Shown piece after piece: positions 42,211 through 50,685 of a DNA stretch of 64,000 bases. The notes under the pieces were generated by a model. It ran no database searches and was not told the DNA's origin. It saw nothing but the letters and a program-made list of their open reading frames with translations. Both the position numbers and the translations under genes were made by a program. Each line of letters starts with the position of its first letter. The stretch's first letter is position 1. Source of the DNA: Flavobacteriales bacterium (GTDB taxonomy: Bacteria > Bacteroidota > Bacteroidia > Flavobacteriales_F > PHOS-HE28); the NCBI GenBank assembly GCA_016704485.1, contig JADJAA010000001.1, positions 248,001 to 312,000 of the forward strand. Reading direction: 5' to 3'.

Positions 42211-43449
42211 TCAGGCAACCTTCAGCGCACTTAACCGCGAACGATCGAATTTATCGCGCGCATAGCTCAGCGTGATCCGCAACTCGGCCGGGCGGTCTTC
42301 TGCTCCAGGCATCTCGTACATAGCGTCGGTGAGAATGGCTTCACAAATACTGCGAAGGCCACGGGCACCCAATTTGTAATCGAATGCTTTTTCCACAATG
42401 AAATCGAGCACTTTCTTATCCAAGCTCAATTTAACCTTATCCATATCAAAGAGCTTGACGTATTGTTTGATCAATGCGTTCTTCGGTTCGGTAAGGATCC
42501 GACGCAAGCTATCGCGGTCCAAAGGATCCAAATAGGTCAGAACAGGGAACCTGCCTATCAATTCGGGGATCAAGCCGTAGGCGCGCAGATCCGTTGGAGA
42601 AACATATTGCAACAAATGTTCATCGTTGATGCGCTGTTCTTTGCTTGCACTGTATCCGACCGCACTGCTCTTTACCCGGCGTGCAATGATCTTCTGGATA
42701 CCATCGAACGCTCCACCACAGATGAAGAGAATGTTCTTCGTCTCCACTTGTATCAATTTCTGCTCCGGGTGTTTACGACCACCTTGTGGAGGTACGCTTA
42801 CCGTACTACCTTCCAACAATTTCAACAAGGCCTGCTGCACACCTTCACCACTCACATCACGTGTTATGCTCGGTGTATCGCTCTTCCGACTGATCTTATC
42901 GATCTCATCGATGAAGACGATCCCGCGTTCCGCTTTGCTGACATCGTAATCCGCGGCTTGCAACAGTCTGCTCAATATGCTCTCCACATCCTCACCTACA
43001 TAGCCCGCTTCCGTCAATACCGTGGCATCCGCAATTGCGAATGGCACGTTCAACATTCTGGCAATGCTTTTCGCTAACAGGGTCTTTCCACTACCTGTTT
43101 CACCTACTAGGATGATGTTGCTCTTTTCGATCTCCACATCATCATTCGTGCTCACTGGTTTTTGTACAATGCGCTTGTAGTGGTTGTATACAGCAACGCT
43201 CAATACCTTTTTCGCATCGTCCTGTCCGATAACGTATTCATCCAGGAACCGTTTGATATCGGAAGGGCGTTGTAGGATCAAATTACCCTCGACCTCGGAA
43301 CGCGTGCGTTGACTTAGTTCCTCGGAAATGATGTTCTGCGCCTGCGTAATGCAACTATCACAGATATGCCCGGTAATACCAGCGATCAACACGTTGGTAT
43401 CCTGCTTATCGCGCCCGCAGAACGAGCATTTGATCTCTTTCTTTTCCAT
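42211..43449 (-). CDS. clpX: ATP-dependent protease ATP-binding subunit ClpX
   Basis: AAA+ unfoldase that feeds substrates to ClpP. Seen: the N-terminal C4 zinc-binding domain (Cys8, Cys11, Cys30, Cys33) that dimerises and binds adaptors; Walker A LVGETGSGKTLLAK near residue 113; the Walker B region IVFIDEIDKI; the GYVGEDVE pore loop; and the IGRFPV loop (LIGRFPVLTYLD), the IGF-type site for ClpP docking (GRF in place of IGF). The 412 residues are normal. It follows clpP on the same strand with about 190 bases between them, including a hairpin and its own -7 element. Confidence 0.98.
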   Translation of the reverse strand: MEKKEIKCSFCGRDKQDTNVLIAGITGHICDSCITQAQNIISEELSQRTRSEVEGNLILQRPSDIKRFLDEYVIGQDDAKKVLSVAVYNHYKRIVQKPVSTNDDVEIEKSNIILVGETGSGKTLLAKSIARMLNVPFAIADATVLTEAGYVGEDVESILSRLLQAADYDVSKAERGIVFIDEIDKISRKSDTPSITRDVSGEGVQQALLKLLEGSTVSVPPQGGRKHPEQKLIQVETKNILFICGGAFDGIQKIIARRVKSSAVGYSASKEQRINDEHLLQYVSPTDLRAYGLIPELIGRFPVLTYLDPLDRDSLRRILTEPKNALIKQYVKLFDMDKVKLSLDKKVLDFIVEKAFDYKLGARGLRSICEAILTDAMYEMPGAEDRPAELRITLSYARDKFDRSRLSALKVA

Positions 43450-43494
43450 AACCCTTTCCTAACTCAGTAAATGCCTAGTTCAGAAGTGAGTCCA

Positions 43495-43502
43495 CAAAGA
43501 TA
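43495..43502 (-). promoter_or_regulatory. -7 element for clpX
   Basis: TATCTTTG on the minus strand, a full TAnnTTTG match, 46 bases before the clpX ATG. It suggests clpX can be transcribed separately from clpP. Confidence 0.5.
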
Positions 43503-43567
43503 CAGCGAATGATACCGGAGCGCCAATTTCTCAGATCCCAGTGATCGATCGCATTCCGGAAAATGAA

Positions 43568-43599
43568 GATCCCGGACCGTAAATTACCGGTCCGGGATC
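43568..43599 (-). terminator. Hairpin between clpP and clpX
   Basis: GATCCCGGACCG and CGGTCCGGGATC form a 12-bp perfect stem with an 8-base loop. The T run after it is weak (TTCATTTTCC), so it may attenuate rather than stop transcription. Confidence 0.6.
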
Positions 43600-43637
43600 G
43601 CATCATCGTAGATCAACAGAGGATCGTAACACCGAAA

Positions 43638-44306
43638 CTATTTCGGATTCCTTACGAGCAATTCATCGATCATACCATAGGCTTTGGCTTCTTCTGCCTT
43701 CATCCAATAGTCACGATCGCTGTCCTTTTCTACCTTCTCATACGTTTGTCCACTGTGGGCCGCGATGATGTCATAAAGCTCTTTCTTCAATTTCTGGATC
43801 TCGCGTGCCGTGATCTCGATATCACTGGCCTGCCCTTCTGCTCCACCCATTGGTTGGTGGATCATAACGCGGGCATGTTTCAACGCACTGCGCTTTCCTT
43901 TTGCACCTGCGCACAATAGCACGGCGCCCATACTTGCTGCCATACCTGTACAGATCGTAGCAACATCACAATTGATGTATTGCATGGTATCATAAATACC
44001 CAAGCCTGCATAAACGGAACCTCCGGGTGAATTCATGTAGATCTGAATATCCTTCTTGGCATCAACACTTTCCAAGAACAACAATTGCGCTTGAATGATG
44101 TTGGCCACTTGATCGTTGATCCCTGTACCGAGGAATATGATGCGGTCCATCATCAATCGGCTGAACACATCCATCTGTGCAACGTTCAATTGACGCTCTT
44201 CGATGATGTAGGGTGTTACGGAGGATGTGATGTAACCGTTCAGCGTTGTGCTACTGATGCCACGATGCTTTACAGCGTATTTTAGGAATTCGTCTTTCGG
44301 GAACAT
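43638..44306 (-). CDS. clpP: ATP-dependent Clp protease proteolytic subunit
   Basis: Serine protease ring that degrades substrates delivered by ClpX. Catalytic triad seen: Ser125 in GMAASMG, His150 in MIHQPMGG and Asp199 in DRDYWM, the usual order and spacing. Other blocks: DRIIFLGTGINDQVANII, MNSPGGSVYAGLGIYDTMQY. The 222-residue length includes about 20 N-terminal residues before the mature start, which may be removed as in other ClpPs. It is 47 bases downstream of tig on the same strand, giving the common tig-clpP-clpX order. Confidence 0.98.
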   Translation of the reverse strand: MFPKDEFLKYAVKHRGISSTTLNGYITSSVTPYIIEERQLNVAQMDVFSRLMMDRIIFLGTGINDQVANIIQAQLLFLESVDAKKDIQIYMNSPGGSVYAGLGIYDTMQYINCDVATICTGMAASMGAVLLCAGAKGKRSALKHARVMIHQPMGGAEGQASDIEITAREIQKLKKELYDIIAAHSGQTYEKVEKDSDRDYWMKAEEAKAYGMIDELLVRNPK

Positions 44307-44353
44307 GGTTGATCTTGTTGTGTGGTAAAGTAAGGCAGCTTATGAATGGCGAA

Positions 44354-45706
44354 CTACACCGTGCGAGCCAAGGTTACGAACTCATCAAAGCTCACTTTCT
44401 TTTCAGTGGGCTCCAATAAGGTCTTAAAGTGGACCATCAGCTTCTGCTCAACGATGGTACCGCGGATACGGTTGATCTGCTCTTGATCACCCAACATACG
44501 TGCTGCCATTAGCTGGAGTTGCTCTCCCTCTGGTGCTGGCATGCCGTATTGCATGAATTGATCGCTGACATAGCGTTTTGCGAATGCATCCATTTCCTCC
44601 CCCTTCGCCTCTAGACCGTATGTCTCAATTACACGATCCTGCACCAATTGGCGCTTCAGACCATTGGCATAATCGGTGTATCCTTTTTCAACATCCTCCA
44701 ATGTAACAGGCGTCTTGCTCGTTTCTTGGATCCAGCGTTTCAAGAAGGTATCGGGTAGTTCAACATTGGTGCGCTCTTGGATCTTCTTCATCGCGAAACG
44801 CAAGAATAAACGGTCGCTATCCCTGCGGAACATCTGATCCAGACCTTCACTGACCTTTGCTCGAAATCCGGCTTCATCGCTTACGGCGTCCTTGCCGTAG
44901 ACACGATCAAATAGTGCTTGATCGATCGGAACGGGTGCCATACGTTTCACTTCGGCAACTCGGAACATGAAGCTATCGCCTATTTCATTTGCTTGATCAA
45001 CGCTAATGCCGAGCATATGTGCCATGTCCTCCGGATCCTTGCTCACTTTATGTGGATCCACAGTGATCTCATCATCCTTTTTCTTACCGACCAAGGACTG
45101 TCGCGCAGCGTCCTCCGTGACGAATTCCAAACTGATGGTGGCGCGGTTCAGGATCCCTCCTTGTTTGATCGAACCGTCTGGATCGAGCTCGATCATATCA
45201 CCTAGCAACATATCCTTGTCTTCACTCACTTCGGCATCCTCGACCTTGCCAAAACGGCGCTGCATGTCCGTGATCTCACGCGTCACAAGCACTTCGTCCA
45301 CATCGACAGCCGGGTATTCAACCCCTAATTTGTCCAAGTTCACTTCAAAAGAAGGTGCCATTCCCAGTTCATAACTGAAATTGAATTCGCCGGGTTCTTC
45401 CCAATTGTTGTTTACTGCATTCTCTGCTTTCGGCAATGGCTGGCCAAGAACGCGCAAGGAGTTCTCCTGTAGATAACCTTTCAAATTGGCATCTATCAAG
45501 CGCTCCACTTCTCCGATAAGAAGAGCCTTACCGACTTTCTTCTTGATGATGGTCATGGGCACTTGGCCAGGACGAAACCCAGGTAATACGGCGTTCTTAC
45601 GCTGCTCTTTCAGTGCCTTCTCCACGCCGGGCAGATAATCCTCCGGTTGGATCTTCATTTTGAGCGTGGCGGTGAGGTTGCCGGTCTCTTCGCGTTCAAT
45701 GTTCAT
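44354..45706 (-). CDS. tig: Trigger factor
   Basis: Ribosome-bound chaperone for nascent chains. The ATG at 45706 gives MNIEREETGNLTATLKMKI, the usual Bacteroidota N terminus; the upstream in-frame codons run through the tRNA-Leu gene and are rejected. Seen: the ribosome-binding loop LPGFRPGQVPMTIIKKK (the GFRxGxxP signature) near residues 43-60, followed by the middle and C-terminal substrate-binding arms (VEELLFA-like heptads are absent; the helices have the charged pattern of Tig). The central FKBP-type domain is degenerate, as in many members of this phylum. It is the first gene of the tig-clpP-clpX block. Confidence 0.94.
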   Translation of the reverse strand: MNIEREETGNLTATLKMKIQPEDYLPGVEKALKEQRKNAVLPGFRPGQVPMTIIKKKVGKALLIGEVERLIDANLKGYLQENSLRVLGQPLPKAENAVNNNWEEPGEFNFSYELGMAPSFEVNLDKLGVEYPAVDVDEVLVTREITDMQRRFGKVEDAEVSEDKDMLLGDMIELDPDGSIKQGGILNRATISLEFVTEDAARQSLVGKKKDDEITVDPHKVSKDPEDMAHMLGISVDQANEIGDSFMFRVAEVKRMAPVPIDQALFDRVYGKDAVSDEAGFRAKVSEGLDQMFRRDSDRLFLRFAMKKIQERTNVELPDTFLKRWIQETSKTPVTLEDVEKGYTDYANGLKRQLVQDRVIETYGLEAKGEEMDAFAKRYVSDQFMQYGMPAPEGEQLQLMAARMLGDQEQINRIRGTIVEQKLMVHFKTLLEPTEKKVSFDEFVTLARTV

Positions 45707-45750
45707 TTCGTTCAGTGCTGTTATTTGGCGCAATTCGTCTACTAAAAAGC

Positions 45751-45781
45751 TAAAAAGGGCGATGCATGCATCGCCCTTTAA
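45751..45781 (-). terminator. Terminator after tRNA-Leu (UAG)
   Basis: A 26-base perfect palindrome (45754-45779, core GGGCGATGCATGCATCGCCC) is flanked by A and T runs. On the minus strand the stem is followed by TTTTTAGC, suiting the tRNA just upstream. Confidence 0.85.
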
Positions 45782-45784
45782 TTG

Positions 45785-45865
45785 TACGGACGGGGGGACT
45801 CGAACCCCCACACCTCACAGTACTGGTTCCTAAGACCAGCGCGTCTACCATTCCGCCACGTCCGT
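45785..45865 (-). tRNA. tRNA-Leu (anticodon UAG)
   Basis: Minus-strand class II tRNA: acceptor ACGGACG/CGTCCGT, D arm TGGCGGAATGGTAGACGC, anticodon stem CTGGT/ACCAG with loop CTTAGGA (anticodon TAG), a long variable arm, and T arm GGGGGTTCGAGTCCCCC. The discriminator is A, and CCA is not encoded. Confidence 0.95.
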
Positions 45866-45888
45866 TCGTGGTTTTGCAATAAGGGGTG

Positions 45889-45896
45889 CAAAGATA
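45889..45896 (-). promoter_or_regulatory. -7 element for tRNA-Leu (UAG)
   Basis: TATCTTTG followed by C on the minus strand, 23 bases upstream of the tRNA 5' end. A full TAnnTTTG match; position is well suited to tRNA transcription. Confidence 0.55.
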
Positions 45897-46193
45897 ATGG
45901 ATCCTTTGATCGCAGGACACCTTGGGAATAGATCATGTAAAAGGACCGCGATCACAAATGTGGATCCTTGAAAAACAGACCTCCTCACCCTTGTATCGAT
46001 CATTTACCTTTGCGGGCAGTATTATACCATTTCATCATACAAAACCCCCCAATCTACTTGCTCTTTTTCATCGTTGCTTCCTCGAAATAATAGTTCCGTC
46101 TGCCGTACGGCAGATGCATCGATCATTTCGATTCGCCCTGATTAAAAATAGCTACGCATCTTCGGGTGCTTGTGCATAATGTAACGGTATCAG
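45897..46193. other. Gene-free stretch upstream of the flavin reductase
   Basis: No coding frame with supporting features. It contains TACCTTTG plus C at 46005-46013 (possible rightward -7 element with a leader of about 175 bases) and a 16-base perfect palindrome TCTGCCGTACGGCAGA at 46099-46114. The palindrome could be an operator or a dispersed repeat. Confidence 0.55.
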
Positions 46194-47090
46194 ATGAAAC
46201 ATTTCGACACTTCGGCCCTTACCGTTCCACAGGTGCATGGCCTCTTAGTAGGCTCGATCGGTCCACGGCCCATTGCATTTGCCAGTACGGTAGATGCCGA
46301 GGGGCGACCGAACCTTAGTCCGTTCAGTTTCTTCAATTGCTTCGGTGCCAATCCCCCTACGTTGATCTTCAGCCCAGCAAGAAGGGGCCGGGACAACACT
46401 ACGAAGCATACGTACCATAACGTAAAAGCGGTACCCGAAGTAGTGATCAATGTGGTGAGTTATTCAATGGTGGAGCAGACCAATGTTGCCAGTGCGGAAT
46501 ATCCCGAAGGAGTGAATGAATTCCAGAAAGCCGGTTTCACACCGATCGCATCAGAAAAGGTAAAACCGTTCCGCGTTAAAGAGAGCCCGGTGCAGTTCGA
46601 GTGTATCGTGAAACAAGTGATCGAGACCGGAACGGGAGGTGGAGCCGGAAATCTGGTGATCTGCGAAGTAGTGATGATCCATGTTGCGGAGAGCGTCCTT
46701 GATGAAAATGGCAGGATCGATCAACGCAAGATCGACCTGGTCGGACGCATTGGCGGCCATTTCTATACCCGTGCACACGGCGATGCGCTTTTTGAACTTC
46801 CACAGCCCACATCCGGTATCTGTGTTGGCGCGGATGCGCTACCAAAGGAAGTGCGTGAGAGTCATGTACTGACCGGTAACGACATTGGAAAACTGGCCGC
46901 TGTACTTTCCGTTCCGGATGAAACCAGTGTAAACGAATACAAGCTCACGGAGCTAAGTGATATATTTATCGACCTACAGAACAAACCCAGCGAACTACTT
47001 TCCGCATTGCATAGCCAGGCCCATCAACTTATTCTTGATGGTGAATTGGAGGATGCATGGAGAACCGTTCTCGCTTACAACGCAAGATAA
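46194..47090 (+). CDS. Flavin reductase-like (FMN-binding) protein
   Basis: 298-residue cytosolic protein of the flavin reductase / DIM6-NTAB family with a split-barrel FMN-binding fold. Seen: LLVGSIGPRPIAFASTVDAE, the family opening with PRPIAFxST; NLSPFSFFNCFGANPPTLIF, whose SPFS-FN pattern binds the flavin phosphate; and the later AHGDALFELPQP and GIGGHFYTR-type blocks. Members reduce FMN or act on aromatic substrates with free flavin. A C-terminal extension of roughly 80 residues beyond the core (from about 220) is present. The next gene starts 5 bases after its stop. Confidence 0.85.
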   Translation: MKHFDTSALTVPQVHGLLVGSIGPRPIAFASTVDAEGRPNLSPFSFFNCFGANPPTLIFSPARRGRDNTTKHTYHNVKAVPEVVINVVSYSMVEQTNVASAEYPEGVNEFQKAGFTPIASEKVKPFRVKESPVQFECIVKQVIETGTGGGAGNLVICEVVMIHVAESVLDENGRIDQRKIDLVGRIGGHFYTRAHGDALFELPQPTSGICVGADALPKEVRESHVLTGNDIGKLAAVLSVPDETSVNEYKLTELSDIFIDLQNKPSELLSALHSQAHQLILDGELEDAWRTVLAYNAR

Positions 47091-47094
47091 CACC

Positions 47095-47478
47095 ATGGCA
47101 CAAGTCACCATTACCGGAAACATCAGACAGATCGGCAACGTTCAAGAAGTTGGAGCAACGTTCAAAAAACGTGAATTGATCCTTACCGAACCAAGCGGAC
47201 AGCGCAGTCAGCAGATCCCGATCGAATTCACGATGGATCGCTGCAGTATGCTCGATGGGTTCAAGGAAGGAGAAGAAGTTACTGTTGCAGCTTTTGTCAA
47301 CGGCCGCGAATGGACAGGCAAGGATGGCGTAACAAAATTCTTCTTAAGCCTCGCTGGCAACCGGATCGAACGGACCGGAGCGGCCGTACCAAGTGGTGGT
47401 GGCCATCAGTCCGCACCCCCACCGACAGCTGCGGATATGCCGCCTATCGGAGGTGACGATGACGACCTGCCTTTCTAA
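47095..47478 (+). CDS. DUF3127 protein (SSB-like OB fold with acidic tip)
   Basis: 127-residue protein. The ATG at 47095 gives MAQVTITGNIRQIGNVQEVG; longer frames overlap the flavin reductase and are rejected. The body is OB-fold-like (FKKRELILTEPSGQRSQQIP, VAAFVNGREWTGKDGVTKFF). It ends with a flexible Gly/Pro-rich linker and an acidic tip, GGDDDDLPF, which is strikingly like the C-terminal protein-recruiting tail of single-stranded DNA-binding protein SSB. DUF3127 is widespread in Bacteroidota and unstudied. It starts 5 bases after the flavin reductase stop, so they are probably co-transcribed. Confidence 0.83.
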   Translation: MAQVTITGNIRQIGNVQEVGATFKKRELILTEPSGQRSQQIPIEFTMDRCSMLDGFKEGEEVTVAAFVNGREWTGKDGVTKFFLSLAGNRIERTGAAVPSGGGHQSAPPPTAADMPPIGGDDDDLPF

Positions 47479-47505
47479 AGCATCGTGCTTTAACACCTAC
47501 GGATC

Positions 47506-48690
47506 TTAAACTTTTCTTCCTTTCCACATGGGTCGGATGAAAGTGGAAGCGAATGCGATGACCGGTGCGTATATGGTAAATGCGATCAGCGCAAAAAGCG
47601 GTCTGAAGAACGATCTTCGTGGTAACCGGTCCTCCTTATTGTGTTGCAGTTCGGTACTATTGAAGAAGGCTTTCATTTCTTGGGTCAACCTCAGGATCGG
47701 GAACAACCAGAGCGCCCAAGCGCCAGCGAGCAAAGCACCTGTATAAAAAAGGCTTTCACCGATACCGACATAGCGCACCACATGAAAGGTGATCGCCAAT
47801 AACGCCCATGGGAAGAGCAGGATGAACAGCCCCGCAAGCATGCCGGAAAAATTGCTGTACGATCGCATTTTACCGGACCAGCGCAGTCGCTGTTGAAGGA
47901 ATGCTTTCCAAGTTGCTTCAGGCTCGACGTTCACCACCGCATTTTGATCCAGTAAATACTCAATTGGAAATTGAGCCTTCTTGAATTTTTTCATGAGGAA
48001 CAGGTCGTCCCCACTGGCCCAGCGGTCTTCTTTATAACCCTCTACTTGATTGAATCGCTCTTTTAGGAATGCGATATTCGCCCCATTGGCCAATATCGGA
48101 TCCCCTTCAATCGCACTGCCCGCTGTTGCGGCTTGAAGCGCACATTGCTCCTCGCTTTGCAAACGACCTAGAACAGAACTATTCCCATTGGTAAGGACCG
48201 GCATCAGCACCATGGCATCATTGTTCTTCAGTTGATACTGAACCAGACTGGGCAGCCTTTCTGGCGTGCAACGAACATCCGCGTCCGATAGAAGGATCAA
48301 TTCTCCGGTGGCCAGTTCCACTCCTTTCGCAATGGCTGCTTTCTTACCATATTCATTCTCCAATTGGATCAACCGTAGTTGTGACCAAGTTCGCATGAAT
48401 CCCTGAACAAGCTCAACCGTGCGATCCGTGCTACCATCATCGACCACTATCGTCTCGCACAATTCCTTAGGATAGCGTTGCGCGTAGAGGTCCTGTAACA
48501 AGGGTATGATCGTAGCCGCGCCGTTGCGCACTGGTACGATCATGGTTACGCGCATATCCGTTGTTGCGCTCGGGTCATAGGGTACTTTAAGAGGATGTTT
48601 CGCGATCCGGGATCGCCAACCCTCCAATATAGCGGCTTGCGCAAAGGCGCACATAAAAACCAGTAGAACCGTGATCAACCCTACAGTCAT
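47506..48690 (-). CDS. Family 2 glycosyltransferase, membrane-anchored
   Basis: 394-residue enzyme. An N-terminal helix (VGLITVLLVFMCAFAQAAIL) is followed by a GT-A fold: VRNGAATIIPLLQDL, VDDGSTDRTVELVQGF, the metal-binding DxD in LLSDADVRC, the GDD-type ASGDDLFLMKKF, and the QQRLRW motif of processive or lipid-acceptor GT2 enzymes. Two or three C-terminal membrane helices end the protein (LFILLFPWALLAITF and others). It likely adds sugars to a lipid at the inner membrane. It overlaps the upstream flippase-like gene by four bases (ATGA), a strong sign of joint function. Confidence 0.88.
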   Translation of the reverse strand: MTVGLITVLLVFMCAFAQAAILEGWRSRIAKHPLKVPYDPSATTDMRVTMIVPVRNGAATIIPLLQDLYAQRYPKELCETIVVDDGSTDRTVELVQGFMRTWSQLRLIQLENEYGKKAAIAKGVELATGELILLSDADVRCTPERLPSLVQYQLKNNDAMVLMPVLTNGNSSVLGRLQSEEQCALQAATAGSAIEGDPILANGANIAFLKERFNQVEGYKEDRWASGDDLFLMKKFKKAQFPIEYLLDQNAVVNVEPEATWKAFLQQRLRWSGKMRSYSNFSGMLAGLFILLFPWALLAITFHVVRYVGIGESLFYTGALLAGAWALWLFPILRLTQEMKAFFNSTELQHNKEDRLPRRSFFRPLFALIAFTIYAPVIAFASTFIRPMWKGRKV

Positions 48691-49661
48691 TCAGGTAACC
48701 GTTCAGTTCGTATCCGTGCAACGAGCAATATCAAACTACCGACCAATGCAGGTAATACCACATTAATGGACCAAAGCACTGTAGTTGCGAGCAACACGGA
48801 TATCTCAGCACCACCAAGCGGGGCCAACAATGCTACGGCAGCTGTGCCACGAATACCCAATTCAGTAAGCATAACCGTAGGGACCAATGTGCTTAGTAAA
48901 TAGACCACCGGTACAGCAAGTATGGCATCCATCATACTGAGTCCGGAGCCGAATACCACAAGTAGCATTACATACTGTCCCGTAAAAACCACGTACCGCA
49001 TTAGGCTCAGAAAAAAAACGATCAAAAGCTCAGGCCAAGCATATCCGTTCAGCACGCTCGAGGCACGCTCCAATCGTTTCAAGAATGGAACAAGTAGCAG
49101 TAATTGTCGAAGTAACGATGGATGCAGATACAACACCAACGTACCGAAGGAAACAAGCAACGTAAGCGTTAGGATGAACCATGTTACCCACCCATTGGGC
49201 CATGGGAACGGGTGATCGAGGATCCGCAGAACAACCAGCGCCAGCGCACCCATTAGTAGTGTAACAACGAATTGCGCAATGCTTCCAAGCGCTGTGGCGA
49301 AACTGCCTTTTACGCGATTCTCAGGCTTTAGAAATAGCACACGGCCCAAGAATTCACCTGTCCTGTTCGGCGTAACAAGACCAACACTGGTTCCAGCGAT
49401 CGTTGCCACCAACGACCTCCAGCTCCCTATTCTTTCCACTGGGCGCAAGAGCCATCGCCATTTGTGCGACTCCAGGCTCCAGTTCACGGCCATGCACACG
49501 AGCATTACCAACAATACCCATGGTGCAATACCATCCGTACGTAAGTGGCGGAGCGCAGCTAATGCCTGCGTACCTTTCGCAGCAGAGAGCTGTGTGTATA
49601 GGAACACACTGGCAAGCAAAAAGATCCCCCAACGGAAGACTATGAGTAGTGTGCGGCCCAC
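48687..49661 (-). CDS. Flippase-like (UPF0104 / LPG synthase TM) membrane protein
   Basis: 324-residue polytopic protein, second UPF0104 paralogue of the window. Seen: about eight hydrophobic segments; the family block AGTSVGLVTPNRTGEFLGRV, whose PxRxGE pattern corresponds to the flippase core; and SLMRYVVFTGQYVMLLVVFG. Its stop overlaps the glycosyltransferase start (ATGA), so the pair may make and translocate a glycolipid. The GTG start at 49661 overlaps the divergent ruvC start by 20 bases, so the regulatory DNA of each lies inside the other. Confidence 0.8.
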   Translation of the reverse strand: MGRTLLIVFRWGIFLLASVFLYTQLSAAKGTQALAALRHLRTDGIAPWVLLVMLVCMAVNWSLESHKWRWLLRPVERIGSWRSLVATIAGTSVGLVTPNRTGEFLGRVLFLKPENRVKGSFATALGSIAQFVVTLLMGALALVVLRILDHPFPWPNGWVTWFILTLTLLVSFGTLVLYLHPSLLRQLLLLVPFLKRLERASSVLNGYAWPELLIVFFLSLMRYVVFTGQYVMLLVVFGSGLSMMDAILAVPVVYLLSTLVPTVMLTELGIRGTAAVALLAPLGGAEISVLLATTVLWSINVVLPALVGSLILLVARIRTERLPE

Positions 49662-50271
49662 GGATAGCGTTTATGAACAAGACGTTGCTTCAGCCAAAAG
49701 TAGGTCCCGGCCATCGGAACGCATCATTCTTGGCATAGACCCCGGCACCACGGTGATGGGTTTCGGGGTTTTGCTGGTACAGAATTCCAAGGTTGCATTG
49801 CTGGAAGCTGGTGCCATTCGCTTTACGGTAGGAGATGACCATACGTTGAAATTACGCGCTATTTTTAAGCATGTTACCACGATAATTGCAACGCATCACC
49901 CGGACGAGCTTGCAATTGAAGCGCAGTTCTTCGGAAAGAATGTCCAGAGCATGTTGAAACTCGGACGCGCGCAAGGTGTAGCGATCGCGGCAGCATTGAA
50001 CAAGGATATCTCCGTTGTGGAATATGCTCCCAAGCGTGTGAAACAAAGCATTACGGGAAACGGGAATGCCAGTAAGGAACAAGTTGCGGCGATGCTTCAC
50101 AACATTTTGAACGTAAAGGAACTGCCGTCCAGTACCGATGCTACGGATGCGATCGCGGTGGCTGTGTGCCACCATTTTGCGAACAGCGGGATCGGAAGAC
50201 GTTCATCTTCCCGTGGAAGCGCAAAAGATTGGAGTTCGTTCTTACGGAACAACCCGGATAGGGTCAAGTGA
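49642..50271 (+). CDS. ruvC: Crossover junction endodeoxyribonuclease RuvC
   Basis: Holliday-junction resolvase. RNase H-like fold with the four catalytic acidic residues: Asp in ILGIDPGTTVMGFG (Asp33), Glu in ELAIEAQFFGKN, and the Asp pair in STDATDAIAVAVCHH. LGRAQGVAIAAALN is also conserved. Choosing the ATG at 49642 gives 209 residues with about 25 residues before the core, a longer lead than usual; much longer readings to 49279 are antisense to the flippase gene and are rejected. The C terminus is extended by about 30 residues rich in Ser and Arg. Confidence 0.94.
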   Translation: MSSVRPTDSVYEQDVASAKSRSRPSERIILGIDPGTTVMGFGVLLVQNSKVALLEAGAIRFTVGDDHTLKLRAIFKHVTTIIATHHPDELAIEAQFFGKNVQSMLKLGRAQGVAIAAALNKDISVVEYAPKRVKQSITGNGNASKEQVAAMLHNILNVKELPSSTDATDAIAVAVCHHFANSGIGRRSSSRGSAKDWSSFLRNNPDRVK

Positions 50272-50293
50272 ACACATTTCACTACTTGCTGTA

Positions 50294-50683
50294 TCACCCG
50301 TTACGCAATCGCTCGGCCATCGCTGCTAGCTGGTCCTGCGTCAATTTCAGTTTCGGAGCGCTAAAGTCCATATCCCGTTCGCTATTGATCGGGATCAAAT
50401 GAATATGTGCATGCGGCACTTCCAGACCAATTACCGCAACTCCGACGCGGTTGCATGGCACCACCGAACTTATCCTTCGTGCTACTCCTTTGGCGAACGG
50501 CAACATGCCCGCTAGAATTTCATCGTCCAGATCGAACAATCGATCCACCTCAACTTTGGGTACTACAAGTGTATGCCCTTCCTGTAATGGGTTGATATCC
50601 AAAAATGCAAAATACCGATCATCCTCTGCCACTTTATGACAAGGGATCTCTCCGGAAATTATCCGCGAAAAAATGCTTGGCAT
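50294..50683 (-). CDS. HIT (histidine triad) family hydrolase
   Basis: 129-residue nucleotide-binding protein of the HINT/Fhit group. Seen: the opening IFSRIISGEIPCHKVAEDD; DINPLQEGHTLVVPK; and the catalytic triad HAHIHLIP (HxHxH) near the end. Likely hydrolyses adenosine phosphoramidates or dinucleoside polyphosphates in the cytosol; the cellular substrate of bacterial HIT proteins is often unclear. It starts two bases after the greA stop, so they form an operon. Confidence 0.93.
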   Translation of the reverse strand: MPSIFSRIISGEIPCHKVAEDDRYFAFLDINPLQEGHTLVVPKVEVDRLFDLDDEILAGMLPFAKGVARRISSVVPCNRVGVAVIGLEVPHAHIHLIPINSERDMDFSAPKLKLTQDQLAAMAERLRNG

Positions 50684-50685
50684 GG

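Noticed and set aside
45707..45811. Longer N terminus for trigger factor
   Set aside because: It would read through the tRNA-Leu gene and its terminator; the ATG at 45706 gives the family N terminus.
49279..49641. Upstream extension of the ruvC frame
   Set aside because: It is antisense to the flippase gene; the ATG at 49642 is a better start.
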